Assembly: GCA_041287495.1 (NCBI GenBank) | Contig: JBEULE010000033.1 | Location: 1-64,000, forward strand | Reading direction: 5' to 3' | Length of the DNA: 64,000 nucleotides | From: JAOABC01 sp041287495 | GTDB taxonomy: Bacteria; Aquificota; Aquificia; Aquificales; Hydrogenothermaceae | Shown here: positions 15,692 through 25,095 of the stretch, one piece after another | How the letters are laid out: the number at the start of each line of letters is the position of its first letter | How positions within the stretch are numbered: position 1 is the stretch's first letter | Made by a program: the position numbers and the translations under genes | Notes under the pieces: model-generated | What the model saw: only the letters and a program-made list of their open reading frames with translations | Database searches by the model: none | What the model was told of the DNA's origin: nothing

Positions 15692-17668
15692 TTATGTTGA
15701 GGGATTAATAGGAAGTTCAACTACTATATGAGCACCTTCTTTACTATACAATGCTTTTATAGACCCACCGTGATTTTCTATTATCTCTTTTGATATGGCA
15801 AGTCCAAGACCACTACCTTTTGGCTTATTTGAAAAGTAAGGTAAAAATATCTTATCTAACTGGTCTTGTGGTATTCCTGGCCCGTTGTCTATAAACTCTA
15901 TTCTTACCTTGTTATCTTCTTTATCTATTTTAATAGAAAGCTTTGAAGCCGACTCAAAACTGTTCTGTATTATATTTGAGAAAGCTTGTTTTAAAAGTTT
16001 TTGATCTGCTTTTATATATACTTTATCCGGACATACTATATCAATTTTGAAATCCTCATAATTATAACTCTCTTTCAGCTCGTTAAGTAAAGCACATACA
16101 TCGATAGATGATATATTAGGACTGGTAAAGTTTTTACCAAACTGTGAAAAATCTCTGACTAAATTTGATAGATGTTCTACTTCTTTTATTATCACAGAAA
16201 CACTTTTTTCTATAATCTCTGGTAAATTTGGATTTGATTTTTTTGATTGTGTAAGTATCCTCTCTGCAGATAATTTTATAGGAGTTAATGGATTTTTTAT
16301 CTCATGGGCAAGTCTCTGGGTTATCTCTTTCCATGTGTTTAATTTCTGGGCTACTATAAGCTGTGTTATATCATCAATTACAACTACATATCCTCTTTTA
16401 TTTATGTTTTTAACCTTTACAACTAATGTTTTACCTTGATACTCTATAGTTTGATTTTGTTCCTTCTTCATATCTATATTTAAAATTTCTTTAATCTTAT
16501 CTATATCCTGTTTCTTTATCTGTAAAATTTCTTCTCCTATAATATCAACTACTGATTTATTTATACTTTCAACAACTCCTTCTTCTGAAGAATAGATAAC
16601 TCCAGTTTTAATGTTATCAAGTATAGCCTCTAAATAATCTTTATTTTTTTTCAAAGTGAGATTTTTATCCTGTAACTTTCTATAGAGATAGTCAAGATGT
16701 TCTACCATCTTGTTAAACTGGTCTATAAGAACTCCTATCTCATCTGAAGATTTTATATTTACTCTTACAGACAGGTCTCCCTCTGAAAGCTTATAAACTG
16801 CTCTTGTAAGCTCTTCTAAAGGTAGTGTTATCTGTCTTGCTATGAATCTTGAAAGCCAAAGGCCTGCAAATATAACCGCAACTGTTATACTGAGTAAAAT
16901 CAGTATATAACCTATTCTTATAGGTGTTTTATAGTATCTAAATTCCTGATATATCTGTGATACAGTACTAAGTTGCTCTTTTGAAAGTAAGAGATAATCG
17001 GGAAGTTCATAGGTCATTAAAACTTTACCACCATCACTTGAAAGTCCTACAAATATAAGCTCATTTCCGGATATAAATATCCCTGTTTTTGATAGTAGAT
17101 TTAACTCTCCTTTATTTAATTCTTTTCCATAAAACTCTCTAATTTTTCCTAACTTGTCGAATGTAGCAATTGAAGTTAATCCAAAAGTTTTATAAGCTAC
17201 TTCTGGAGATATCTGATTGTTGTAAATTAAAGTGTAAGTTTTGGTTAACCATTCTTGATTTGTGATTAAATTGTAGGATACAATCTCGTCAAGTTTTCCT
17301 ATAGCTGAACCAACTTTGCCGGAAAACCACAGATTTGTTGCACTTGATATAAGGGATACAGATACGGTAAATAAAATAATAGATGGTATTGTTATAATTG
17401 ATATGAGGATTATAGATAGTTTTATCCTTAACTTTCCAGTTAAATTCTTTTCAAAAAAAATTTTTATAAGATACTTTAAAGATGTTGCTATTATTATGAG
17501 CAAAAAGATTATGTCTATGTTTAGTATAAATAGGAAGAGATAGGGGTTAAATATCTCTTTTACTTTTATAAGCTTTGTGTATATATACAGATTTGAAGAC
17601 AGAAATAAAAAGATTACAATAGAAGCTATTAAGGTGTTTTGAGTTTTTTTATTTCTTAGGTCAATCAT
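15692..17668 (-). CDS. ntrY: NtrY-like sensor histidine kinase
   Basis: A 658-residue membrane kinase. Order: several N-terminal membrane spans and an extracytoplasmic region, a further span near residue 280, a HAMP domain (ARQITLPLEELTRAVYKLSE), a short PAS domain, the HisKA phospho-acceptor motif RLAHEIKNPLTPIKLSAERI and the HATPase motifs (IIQNSFESA, DNGPGIPQ, GSGLGLAISKEIIE). Domain order and the EIKNPLTPIKLSAERI H-box are typical of NtrY. The frame is open 10 codons further upstream, but ATG at 17668 is preferred; it overlaps the preceding lyase gene by 8 bases. No NtrX-type regulator is adjacent, so the partner must be elsewhere. Confidence 0.8.
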   Translation of the reverse strand: MIDLRNKKTQNTLIASIVIFLFLSSNLYIYTKLIKVKEIFNPYLFLFILNIDIIFLLIIIATSLKYLIKIFFEKNLTGKLRIKLSIILISIITIPSIILFTVSVSLISSATNLWFSGKVGSAIGKLDEIVSYNLITNQEWLTKTYTLIYNNQISPEVAYKTFGLTSIATFDKLGKIREFYGKELNKGELNLLSKTGIFISGNELIFVGLSSDGGKVLMTYELPDYLLLSKEQLSTVSQIYQEFRYYKTPIRIGYILILLSITVAVIFAGLWLSRFIARQITLPLEELTRAVYKLSEGDLSVRVNIKSSDEIGVLIDQFNKMVEHLDYLYRKLQDKNLTLKKNKDYLEAILDNIKTGVIYSSEEGVVESINKSVVDIIGEEILQIKKQDIDKIKEILNIDMKKEQNQTIEYQGKTLVVKVKNINKRGYVVVIDDITQLIVAQKLNTWKEITQRLAHEIKNPLTPIKLSAERILTQSKKSNPNLPEIIEKSVSVIIKEVEHLSNLVRDFSQFGKNFTSPNISSIDVCALLNELKESYNYEDFKIDIVCPDKVYIKADQKLLKQAFSNIIQNSFESASKLSIKIDKEDNKVRIEFIDNGPGIPQDQLDKIFLPYFSNKPKGSGLGLAISKEIIENHGGSIKALYSKEGAHIVVELPINPST

Positions 17669-18440
17669 TATATTTTTGTAGTTCTCTTGGTGGAACACCT
17701 ATATACTCAACTTCTGTATCTTCATCAAGTCTTCTAAATGGCTTTTCTGTTGTAAGTTCCTCAAATGCATGGGCAACAAGTCCAGGTACTCTACCTATTA
17801 TGAAAAATCCTTTACCTAATCTGTAATCAAATCCCATATCGGAAGCAATAGCACCTATAGCTCCATCAACATTCATAACTAATCTTTTCCCTTTTATCTT
17901 ATATATAGCCTCTTCAAAAGCTACTGCAAACTCTGTGTGTTTTCCGTAAAATCCATACTCTCTTGCCAGTTTAAGTAGTTTCTTACTTCTTGGGTCAAAC
18001 TCTTTGTAATATTTGTGTCCATATCCTGCTACTCTCCATTTTTCTTCTATGGCTTTTTTTGCCAATTTTTCAGCAAGACTGTAAATATCTTCTCCAATTT
18101 TTACACTTTCTTGGAAAAATTTCATGGCATCTTCTAAAGCCCCACCGTGATATTTTCCAAATGCAAGTATTCCTCCGGCAACTCCCACATGTAAATCATT
18201 TCCTCCAGATAGGATATTCCTCATTCCTGTTACAGAAGGCGGTGCTACTCCATGTTCAACTACAGCTGTAAGCATAGCATCAAACATCTTCTTCTCATTT
18301 TCCGATGGAAGCTCACCTTTTAAAACTAAAAATATACTTTCTGTAAATGTAAGAGTTCCTATCATCTGTGTAAGTGGATATCCTCTTATGTATGTTTCAT
18401 CTTTGGTGTTAAAAGATATGGCCGTCTTCCATTTTTTCAT
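17661..18440 (-). CDS. ccl: Citryl-CoA lyase-like short citrate synthase homologue
   Basis: A 259-residue member of the citrate synthase superfamily, much shorter than true citrate synthases (about 370-430). It keeps the core catalytic features: VEHGVAPPSV with the first active-site His, GYGHKYYKEFDPRSKKL with the second His and the DPR substrate motif, and NVDGAIGAIASDMGF near the expected Asp. This size matches the stand-alone citryl-CoA lyase known from Hydrogenobacter and the C-terminal domain of ATP-citrate lyase, which cleave citryl-CoA to acetyl-CoA and oxaloacetate in the reductive TCA cycle. Its partner synthetase is not in the window, so the exact reaction is inferred. ATGA overlap with gph. 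Confidence 0.75.
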   Translation of the reverse strand: MKKWKTAISFNTKDETYIRGYPLTQMIGTLTFTESIFLVLKGELPSENEKKMFDAMLTAVVEHGVAPPSVTGMRNILSGGNDLHVGVAGGILAFGKYHGGALEDAMKFFQESVKIGEDIYSLAEKLAKKAIEEKWRVAGYGHKYYKEFDPRSKKLLKLAREYGFYGKHTEFAVAFEEAIYKIKGKRLVMNVDGAIGAIASDMGFDYRLGKGFFIIGRVPGLVAHAFEELTTEKPFRRLDEDTEVEYIGVPPRELQKYND

Positions 18441-19084
18441 CCTATCACCTCAAACTCAGAAAAGTTTTTTATAACAAAATCTGGATTAAGTTTTAAAGCT
18501 AACTCTCTATTACCATATCCGTGTAAAACAAAACAACTGTATATACCAGCATTTTTTGATGTCTGTATATCTGTCTCACTATCTCCTATTAAAATGGTAT
18601 TTTCTTTAGTCTGATTTAGCTTCTCTAAAATGTAAAAAACTGGTTTTGGACTTGGCTTTTTCTCGGAAGTAGTATCTGCACCTACAACTAAATCTATATA
18701 TCTGTCTATTTTAAAATACTCTAATATTCTCTTTGATATATCTTCATATTTATTTGTAACTACTGATATATTTTTGCCTTTATCTTTAAGTTTTTTAAGT
18801 ATATCTTCTACATTTGGATATATTTTAGACTTTATAACTGGATTCTGTGTATAGAACTCTCTAAAATGGATAAGGACTTCGTTTTTTATCTCTTCGTCAA
18901 ATTCCTTTAATAAATCATCTATAAGTTTCTTTGCTCCATAACCTACATACTTTACTATCTCATTAGAGTCTCTCTCTGGTAGTCCCACCTTTTTAAGCCC
19001 GTAGTTAACGGCTATGGCTATATCTTCTTTTGAATCTAATATTGTCCCGTCAAGGTCAAATAGGTAAAGGTTAAATTTACTCAT
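18437..19084 (-). CDS. gph: HAD-superfamily phosphatase, phosphoglycolate phosphatase-like
   Basis: 215 residues with the four HAD motifs: FDLDGTILDSKED (nucleophile and acid Asp, residues 9-21), VVTNKY, KPSPKP and LIGDSETDIQTSKNAG. An alpha-helical cap between motifs 1 and 2 fits the Gph/PGP class, which removes 2-phosphoglycolate. HAD specificity cannot be fixed by sequence alone; pyrophosphatase PpaX-type activity is an alternative. It overlaps the ftsB-like gene by 8 bases and the lyase by 4. Confidence 0.8.
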   Translation of the reverse strand: MSKFNLYLFDLDGTILDSKEDIAIAVNYGLKKVGLPERDSNEIVKYVGYGAKKLIDDLLKEFDEEIKNEVLIHFREFYTQNPVIKSKIYPNVEDILKKLKDKGKNISVVTNKYEDISKRILEYFKIDRYIDLVVGADTTSEKKPSPKPVFYILEKLNQTKENTILIGDSETDIQTSKNAGIYSCFVLHGYGNRELALKLNPDFVIKNFSEFEVIG

Positions 19085-19511
19085 GTTTTAACTTAAATTG
19101 CTGATATTTTGCTAAAACTTTATCTATCCATCTTTCTTCTTCTTTTTCTGATTTATCAGTTTTGTTGATAGGTCTGTATCCTGATAGGACAAAAACCTCC
19201 TCACCTTCCCTCATCAGTCCCAAATCTTCCCTCGCCTTTTTTTCTATATAAAAGTTGTCTGTTTTTAGGTGTTCTATCTGTTTTGAGAGTTTATTGTTCT
19301 CCTCTTCTATCTGTTTAACCTGATTCTCCAAGGAATCTTTAATCTCTAACTTCTCTTTTAAAACAAAGATATTTCTGTCTGAAAAAAATAAAGTATTTAT
19401 CACAACTAAAAACATAAAAATAGAGGTAAACGTCAAGACTCTCTCAACGTTTATCTTAGGTAGAGATATCTTAAACTTTTTTGAAAGCCTCTTTTCCTTT
19501 GAATACTGCAT
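19077..19511 (-). CDS. ftsB: FtsB/DivIC-like septum formation protein
   Basis: 144 residues with a basic cytoplasmic N-terminus, one membrane span (VLTFTSIFMFLVVINTLFF, residues 25-43), a coiled coil (LENQVKQIEEENNKLSKQIE) and the family motif KKAREDLGLMREGEEVFV. This is the FtsB/DivIC layout: a bitopic divisome protein that binds FtsL and FtsQ. ftsB follows eno in many bacteria, as here. The ATG at 19511 lies 41 bases inside the end of eno; a later start would clip the membrane segment, so the overlap is probably real. Confidence 0.82.
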   Translation of the reverse strand: MQYSKEKRLSKKFKISLPKINVERVLTFTSIFMFLVVINTLFFSDRNIFVLKEKLEIKDSLENQVKQIEEENNKLSKQIEHLKTDNFYIEKKAREDLGLMREGEEVFVLSGYRPINKTDKSEKEEERWIDKVLAKYQQFKLKHE

Positions 19512-20745
19512 ATTTTCCTAACTCTTCTCCTATCCTTATAAGTTGATTATACTTAGCTATTCTATCACTTCTTGAGGCTGAACCTGTCTTTATCTGCCCT
19601 GCATTTGTAGCCACAGCTAAATCAGCTATAAATGAGTCTTCACTTTCTCCGGATCTGTGGGAAATTATTGCCGTATATCCGGAATTTTTTGCCATTTCTA
19701 CTGCATCTAATGTTTCGGTTAAAGTTCCTATTTGGTTTAGTTTAATTAAAACAGAGTTTGCAATACCAGCCTTTATACCTTCTTTAATTATTCTTGGATT
19801 GGTAGTAAAAAGGTCATCCCCTACAAGTTGAACTTTGTGTCCAATAGCCTGTGTTAGATTTTTCCAGCCTTCCCAGTCAGTCTCTGCAAGACCATCCTCT
19901 ATTGATATAACTGGATATGTTCCAACTATTTCCTCATAGAGTATTATCATATCTTCTGATGAAAGTTCTCTACCTTCGAATTTATACTTTCCATTTTCAT
20001 AAAACTCAGATGAAGCAGCATCTAATGCTAAAAGTATATCTTCTCCTGGAGTGTAACCAGCCTTTTCTATGGCAACCATAAGTATGTCAAGGGCCTCTTT
20101 TGAAGATCTTAAAGCCGGAGCAAAACCTCCCTCATCTCCTACGTTTGTTGAATATCCTTTTTCTTTCAATACAGATTTCAAAACGTGAAATGTTTCAACA
20201 CCAGCTCTTAAAGCTTCTTTAAAAGATTTACCACATACAGGAACTATCATAAATTCTTGAAAATCTAAGTCGTTATCAGCATGGGCTCCACCGTTTATAA
20301 CATTCATAAGAGGTACAGGTAATACCTTTGCGTTTGTCCCTCCTATATATCTGTAAAGTGGTATTCCAAGTTCCAAGGCAGATGCTCTTGCTACAGCTAA
20401 ACTGACAGCTAGTATAGCATTTGCTCCAAAGTTTGATTTATTTTCCGTTCCATCTGCTTCTATCATCATTCTGTCTATCTTAACTTGGTCTAATGATTCT
20501 TCACCTATCAGAAGGTCTGCTATCTTTGTGTTTATATTTTCTACCGCCTTTAATACACCTTTTCCTAAAAATCTCTTCTTATCACCGTCCCTTAACTCTA
20601 AAGCTTCATTTATTCCGGTTGATGCTCCGCTTGGAACGATGGCTGTTGCTCTTACTCCGGACTCTAATATAACTTCCGCTTCTACCGTAGGATTTCCCCT
20701 GGAATCTAAAACTTCTCTTCCTCTGATATCAACTATTGTTGACAT
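19471..20745 (-). CDS. eno: Enolase
   Basis: Interconverts 2-phosphoglycerate and phosphoenolpyruvate; in an autotroph it mainly serves gluconeogenesis. 424 residues with DIRGREVLDSRGNPTVEAEV, GGAHADNDLDFQEFMIVP, NVGDEGGFAP, the metal ligands in SIEDGLAETDWEGW and LVGDDLFTTN, and SHRSGESEDSFIADLAVA with the catalytic region. ATG at 20745 behind AGGAGG. Lies between the biotin carboxylase and ftsB-like genes. Confidence 0.97.
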   Translation of the reverse strand: MSTIVDIRGREVLDSRGNPTVEAEVILESGVRATAIVPSGASTGINEALELRDGDKKRFLGKGVLKAVENINTKIADLLIGEESLDQVKIDRMMIEADGTENKSNFGANAILAVSLAVARASALELGIPLYRYIGGTNAKVLPVPLMNVINGGAHADNDLDFQEFMIVPVCGKSFKEALRAGVETFHVLKSVLKEKGYSTNVGDEGGFAPALRSSKEALDILMVAIEKAGYTPGEDILLALDAASSEFYENGKYKFEGRELSSEDMIILYEEIVGTYPVISIEDGLAETDWEGWKNLTQAIGHKVQLVGDDLFTTNPRIIKEGIKAGIANSVLIKLNQIGTLTETLDAVEMAKNSGYTAIISHRSGESEDSFIADLAVATNAGQIKTGSASRSDRIAKYNQLIRIGEELGKYAVFKGKEAFKKV

Positions 20746-20758
20746 TAAAACCTCCTGT

Positions 20759-22195
20759 TTATAGTTTATGGTGTGCAGCTATTGCTGCTGCTATTGCTAA
20801 GGCTAAATCTTCCCTTCTTTTTTCCGTTGCCTGTAAGTTAAAGTATGGTAACTTCTCGTCTATATACTTAGTTGTAAATTTACCTTCTCTAAAATCTTTA
20901 TCTCTGACTATGCTTCTTAGAAGTGGTAAGTTTGTAGGAACTCCTCTAACTATAAACTCATCTAATGCTCTTTGGGCTCTGTTTACAACTTGATCCCATG
21001 TTAAAGCCCAAACTGACAGTTTTGCTATCATTGAGTCATAGTAAGGCGGTATAACATAATCTTTATACACAGCTGCATCTACTCTAACTCCCGGGCCTCC
21101 AGGTGAGTGGTATGATGTTATCAATCCAACGGAAGGAGCAAAATTTTTCTGAGGGTCTTCTGCATTCACTCTAAACTCTATAGCATAACCTCTCATTGTT
21201 ACCTCTTCCTGTAAGAAGTTTAGCTTTTCTCCCTCTGCTATCTTTATCATTCTCTGGACTATATCTATACCTGTAACCATCTCTGTAACTGTGTGTTCCA
21301 CCTGTAATCTTGTGTTCATCTCAATAAAGTAGAAGTTATCCTTATCATCTACTAAAAACTCTAAAGTCCCTACATTCTCATAACCAACTTTAAACATGGC
21401 TTTTACGGCTGTTCTGTATAACTCTTTTCTAACTTCCGGATTTAAGGTAGGGGATGGTGCTATCTCAACAATTTTTTGGTGTCTTCTCTGTATAGAGCAG
21501 TCTCTTTCTCCAAGATGGATAACATTTCCGTATTTATCTGCCATTATCTGTATCTCTATATGTCTTGGATTTTCTATATATTTTTCTATAAATACATCTC
21601 CTTTTCCAAAAAACTTCTTTGCTTCGTTATAGGCAGAATTGAAAAGTTCTTCAAATTCTGATTCTTTTCTAACTATCCTCATTCCCCTACCGCCACCACC
21701 GTAAGCGGCTTTGAGAATTACAGGATAGCCAATTTCATCTGCTATTTTCTTTGCTTTATTTATATCTGATATAGCTTCGTCACTTCCCGGTAAAGTTGGA
21801 ACACCAAGCTCTCTCATTTTTCTCTTTGCAGCCATCTTATCTCCAAAGAGGGCTATATGTTCCGGTTTTGGTCCTATAAATATAAGTCCCTGTTTTATTA
21901 CATACTCTGCAAATTCCGGATTCTCCGACAAAAATCCATATCCCGGATGAATAGCATCACACTTTGTCTGTTTTGCTAAATCAACTATCCTGAAGTAGTT
22001 GAGATAAGCCTGTATAGGATCACCGGTTATCAGATATGCCTCGTCAGCTTTTTTTACGTATATACTCTTTGCATCTGCTTCTGAGTATATAGCTACCGTT
22101 TCTATTCCAAGTTCCTTACATGCTCTTATTATTCTTGTTGCTATTTCCCCTCTGTTTGCAACTAATACTTTTTTTATCTTCCTTGGAGATTTCAT
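20759..22195 (-). CDS. Biotin carboxylase subunit (pyruvate or 2-oxoglutarate carboxylase type)
   Basis: A 478-residue ATP-grasp biotin carboxylase: VLVANRGEIATRIIRACKEL, IHPGYGFLSENPEFA, the glycine-rich ATP loop KAAYGGGGRGMRIV, IEKYIENPRHIEIQI, and the active-site FIEMNTRLQVEHTVTEMVTG. It carries a C-terminal extension (TEKRREDLALAIAAAIAAH) seen in stand-alone subunits of two-part pyruvate carboxylases and the CfiB subunit of 2-oxoglutarate carboxylase of Aquificales, and less in AccC. No biotin-carrier subunit is adjacent, so the substrate is open; a reductive TCA or anaplerotic role is inferred. Its ATG overlaps the lysC TAA by one base. Confidence 0.8.
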   Translation of the reverse strand: MKSPRKIKKVLVANRGEIATRIIRACKELGIETVAIYSEADAKSIYVKKADEAYLITGDPIQAYLNYFRIVDLAKQTKCDAIHPGYGFLSENPEFAEYVIKQGLIFIGPKPEHIALFGDKMAAKRKMRELGVPTLPGSDEAISDINKAKKIADEIGYPVILKAAYGGGGRGMRIVRKESEFEELFNSAYNEAKKFFGKGDVFIEKYIENPRHIEIQIMADKYGNVIHLGERDCSIQRRHQKIVEIAPSPTLNPEVRKELYRTAVKAMFKVGYENVGTLEFLVDDKDNFYFIEMNTRLQVEHTVTEMVTGIDIVQRMIKIAEGEKLNFLQEEVTMRGYAIEFRVNAEDPQKNFAPSVGLITSYHSPGGPGVRVDAAVYKDYVIPPYYDSMIAKLSVWALTWDQVVNRAQRALDEFIVRGVPTNLPLLRSIVRDKDFREGKFTTKYIDEKLPYFNLQATEKRREDLALAIAAAIAAHHKL

Positions 22196-23421
22196 TAAAC
22201 TTCACCTTCCCCGTTTTCTATAAATGCTTCATGTAATGCCCTTACAGCTAACTCTGCATACTTCTCATCTATCAGACATGATATCTTTATCTCGGAAGTT
22301 GAGATGGCATATATATTTATGCCTTCTCTATATAAAACTTCAAACATCTTTGCTGCTGTTCCAGCGTGTGTTCTCATTCCAAGTCCTACGACGGATATCT
22401 TTGCTATCTTATCGTTTCTTTCGACATCTGCTGCTTCAATCTCCTTGGCAACTTCTCTTGCTATCTCTTCAGCCAAATCTGCATCAATTTTATTCACTGT
22501 AAATGATATATCTGTATGACCTTTGTGGGATACATTCTGAACAATCATATCAACAACTATATTCTTATCTGCCAATGCTCTAAAAAGTTTTGCAGCTATT
22601 CCAGGTTTATCTGGAACCTGAATTACTGTAATCCTGGACTCTTTCAATTCATGGCTTATTCCTCTAACTGCTACTTTTTCCATCTCTTCATTCTCCTCCA
22701 CTATCCAAGTTCCTTCTTCATCGTTAAAAGATGACCTTACATGTATCTTAACACCGTATTTTGCTCCAAACTCAACAGACCTTATCTGCATAACTTTTGA
22801 CCCAAGAGAAGCCATTTCCATCATCTCTTCATAGGAGATAACCGGAATTTTCTTTGCATTTTCAACAATCCTTGGGTCTGCTGTAAATACACCTGGAACA
22901 TCTGTATAAATCTCACACACATCAGCTCCTAAAGCAGCTGCTAAAGCTACGGCAGATGTATCAGAGCCTCCTCTTCCGAGAGTAGTTATATCTCCACCTT
23001 CTGTAACACCCTGAAATCCGGCAACTACAACAACCTTTCCTTCATCAAGGTGTCTCATTATTCTATGTTTATCTATCCTCTTTATTCTTGCTTTTGTATG
23101 AACATCATCTGTTATTATTGGAACCTGCCATCCAGTTAAACTTATAGCATCTACGCCAAGTTCCTTTAAAGCAATTGCAACTAACCCTATAGCTACCTGT
23201 TCTCCGGTAGATACTACCACATCTTGCTCTCTTGGGTCAGGTCTGTTAGAAAGTTCTCTTGTTAGATTTATAAGTCTATCGGTTTCTCCGGTCATTGCTG
23301 AAGAAACCACAACAACTTTATTACCTTTATCAACAGCTTTCTTTATCCTTTTTGCAACATTCTTTATCCTCTCTATAGACCCTACAGAAGTCCCACCATA
23401 CTTTTGAACTATTAAGGGCAA
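22195..23421 (-). CDS. lysC: Aspartate kinase
   Basis: First enzyme of the Lys/Thr/Met pathway. 408 residues: kinase domain with VQKYGGTSVGS at the start, GFQGVTEGGDITTLGRGGSDT and CEIYTDVPGVFTADPR, then two C-terminal ACT domains from about residue 265 (KPGIAAKLFRALAD; KISVVGLGMRTHAGTA) that usually bind lysine/threonine. Start is TTG at 23421, seven bases behind GGAGG. It leads the lysC-biotin carboxylase-eno-ftsB-gph-ccl-ntrY array. Confidence 0.95.
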   Translation of the reverse strand: MPLIVQKYGGTSVGSIERIKNVAKRIKKAVDKGNKVVVVSSAMTGETDRLINLTRELSNRPDPREQDVVVSTGEQVAIGLVAIALKELGVDAISLTGWQVPIITDDVHTKARIKRIDKHRIMRHLDEGKVVVVAGFQGVTEGGDITTLGRGGSDTSAVALAAALGADVCEIYTDVPGVFTADPRIVENAKKIPVISYEEMMEMASLGSKVMQIRSVEFGAKYGVKIHVRSSFNDEEGTWIVEENEEMEKVAVRGISHELKESRITVIQVPDKPGIAAKLFRALADKNIVVDMIVQNVSHKGHTDISFTVNKIDADLAEEIAREVAKEIEAADVERNDKIAKISVVGLGMRTHAGTAAKMFEVLYREGINIYAISTSEIKISCLIDEKYAELAVRALHEAFIENGEGEV

Positions 23422-23451
23422 TATTTTACCTCCGAAGGTATTTGGTTAATT

Positions 23452-23457
23452 ATTATA
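23452..23457 (-). promoter_or_regulatory. Probable -10 box of the lysC operon
   Basis: Minus-strand TATAAT preceded by TG, about 30 bases upstream of the lysC TTG. The -35 region (TTTTAC at 17 bases) is weak. It lies in the divergent lysC-recN spacer. Confidence 0.4.
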
Positions 23458-23516
23458 CATTAAACTTCTGTATGGTAAAATTTTTATACCAATATCTAAA
23501 AATCCAGAGGTTTTGT

Positions 23517-25094
23517 TTGTTAGCAAATGTAACAATCAAAAAGTTCCTATACTTTCAAAATGTAACTATAGATTTTGAGAGAGGTTTGAATGTTTTTACT
23601 GGAGAAACTGGAGCTGGAAAATCTCTAATATTAGATGCAATTGAGTTTGTTTTTGGAAAAAAATCTTTTGATGATGAAGCTTTTGTTGAACTAACATTTG
23701 AGATAGAAAATCAATATAGTGAAGATGGAGTCTTAATACTATCAAGACAGATTAAAAATGGTAAAAGCATATACTATCTAAATGGTAGAAAAGTGACAAA
23801 GTCTGTTCTTGAAGAGATATATCCTTCTCTTTTAGAGATACATGGACAACATCAAAGTCAAAATCTCTTCAAAAGAGATTATCAAAGGGAAGTTTTTGAT
23901 AAATTTGCAAAGGTTGAAGATATACTACAGCAGTACCAAAATGTTTACACAGAGTATAAAAATCTTCTTAAAGAGATTCAGGAACTTCGTCAGAAACAGT
24001 CAGAAAGATTAAAAATGATTGATATACTAAAGTATCAAATAACTGAACTTGAAAATCTGAATTTAAAGAAAGGAGAAAAGGAAAAAATTGAGGAAGAATA
24101 CAGATATCTAAAAAACATACAGTTAATAAAAGAAGGGATTTCTTTCTCTCTAAATGCACTTTCCGAGAGAGTTATTCCAGATTTAAAGCAGATAAATAAA
24201 ACCCTACAAAAAATTTTTACCTTCAGTAAAAACTTAGAGTCTGTATATAACGATTTACAGGAAGCAAAAATTATCATTGAAAATATATATTACAGTTTAT
24301 CATCATTTGATGAGTATGACAATCAAGATATTACTAATATTGAAGAGAGATTAAACCAGATAAATTTTCTAGAAAGAAAATATAATACCAATGCAGATGG
24401 TTTGATAGAGTTATTAGAAAGTTTAAAAACACAGCTTGAAAGTTTTGAAAACTTAGAGAATGAACTTCCTATTTTAGAAAAAAAATTTAAAGAAGTAGAA
24501 GATAGATTATATATACTAGCCGAAAATTTATCACAGAGAAGAAAAGAATCTGTAGAATCTTTTGAGGATATGGTTATATCTCATCTCAAAGAGTTAGCAT
24601 TTTTATCTGTTGATTTTAAGGTGTTGATAGAGGAGAAACAGATTGATTTATACGGTAAAGACAGGATTGAGTTTCTTTTCAGTGCGAATAAAGGTTTTGA
24701 GTTAAAGCCACTTTCAGAGATAGCTTCCGGAGGAGAGATATCAAGAGTTTCACTGGCAATAAAACTTGTATCAAGGAAATCTGTCCCTACTATGATTTTC
24801 GATGAAATTGATACCGGAATAGGTGGAAAAACAGCTCTAAGTATGGCAAAAAAATTAAAAGAACTTTCAAAAGATTTTCAAATAATACTGATAACTCACC
24901 TTCCCCAGATAGCAGCTGTTGGAGATAATCATTACCATATTGAAAAAAGATTGGAAGAGGATAAAACTATAGGAATAGTAAAAAAGTTATATGGAGAAGA
25001 TAGAGTTTTAGAGATAGCGAGAATGCTAAAAGGTGAAACAGATGACAGATCTGTTGAATATGCAAGAGAGTTTATAACTACACTAAAGGAGTGA
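23517..25094 (+). CDS. recN: DNA repair protein RecN
   Basis: SMC-like ATPase acting in double-strand-break repair. Walker A GETGAGKSLILDAIEF lies about 30 residues in. A long coiled-coil middle and the C-terminal head follow, with the ABC signature ASGGEISRVSLAIKLV, Walker B TMIFDEIDTGIGGKTA and VARML-like end. The frame is open from 23442, but TTG at 23517, six bases behind AGAGG, gives the normal RecN start (LLANVTIKKFLYFQNV) and about 525 residues. Followed by uvrA after one base, a repair pair on one transcript. Confidence 0.9.
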   Translation: MLANVTIKKFLYFQNVTIDFERGLNVFTGETGAGKSLILDAIEFVFGKKSFDDEAFVELTFEIENQYSEDGVLILSRQIKNGKSIYYLNGRKVTKSVLEEIYPSLLEIHGQHQSQNLFKRDYQREVFDKFAKVEDILQQYQNVYTEYKNLLKEIQELRQKQSERLKMIDILKYQITELENLNLKKGEKEKIEEEYRYLKNIQLIKEGISFSLNALSERVIPDLKQINKTLQKIFTFSKNLESVYNDLQEAKIIIENIYYSLSSFDEYDNQDITNIEERLNQINFLERKYNTNADGLIELLESLKTQLESFENLENELPILEKKFKEVEDRLYILAENLSQRRKESVESFEDMVISHLKELAFLSVDFKVLIEEKQIDLYGKDRIEFLFSANKGFELKPLSEIASGGEISRVSLAIKLVSRKSVPTMIFDEIDTGIGGKTALSMAKKLKELSKDFQIILITHLPQIAAVGDNHYHIEKRLEEDKTIGIVKKLYGEDRVLEIARMLKGETDDRSVEYAREFITTLKE

Positions 25095-25095
25095 G

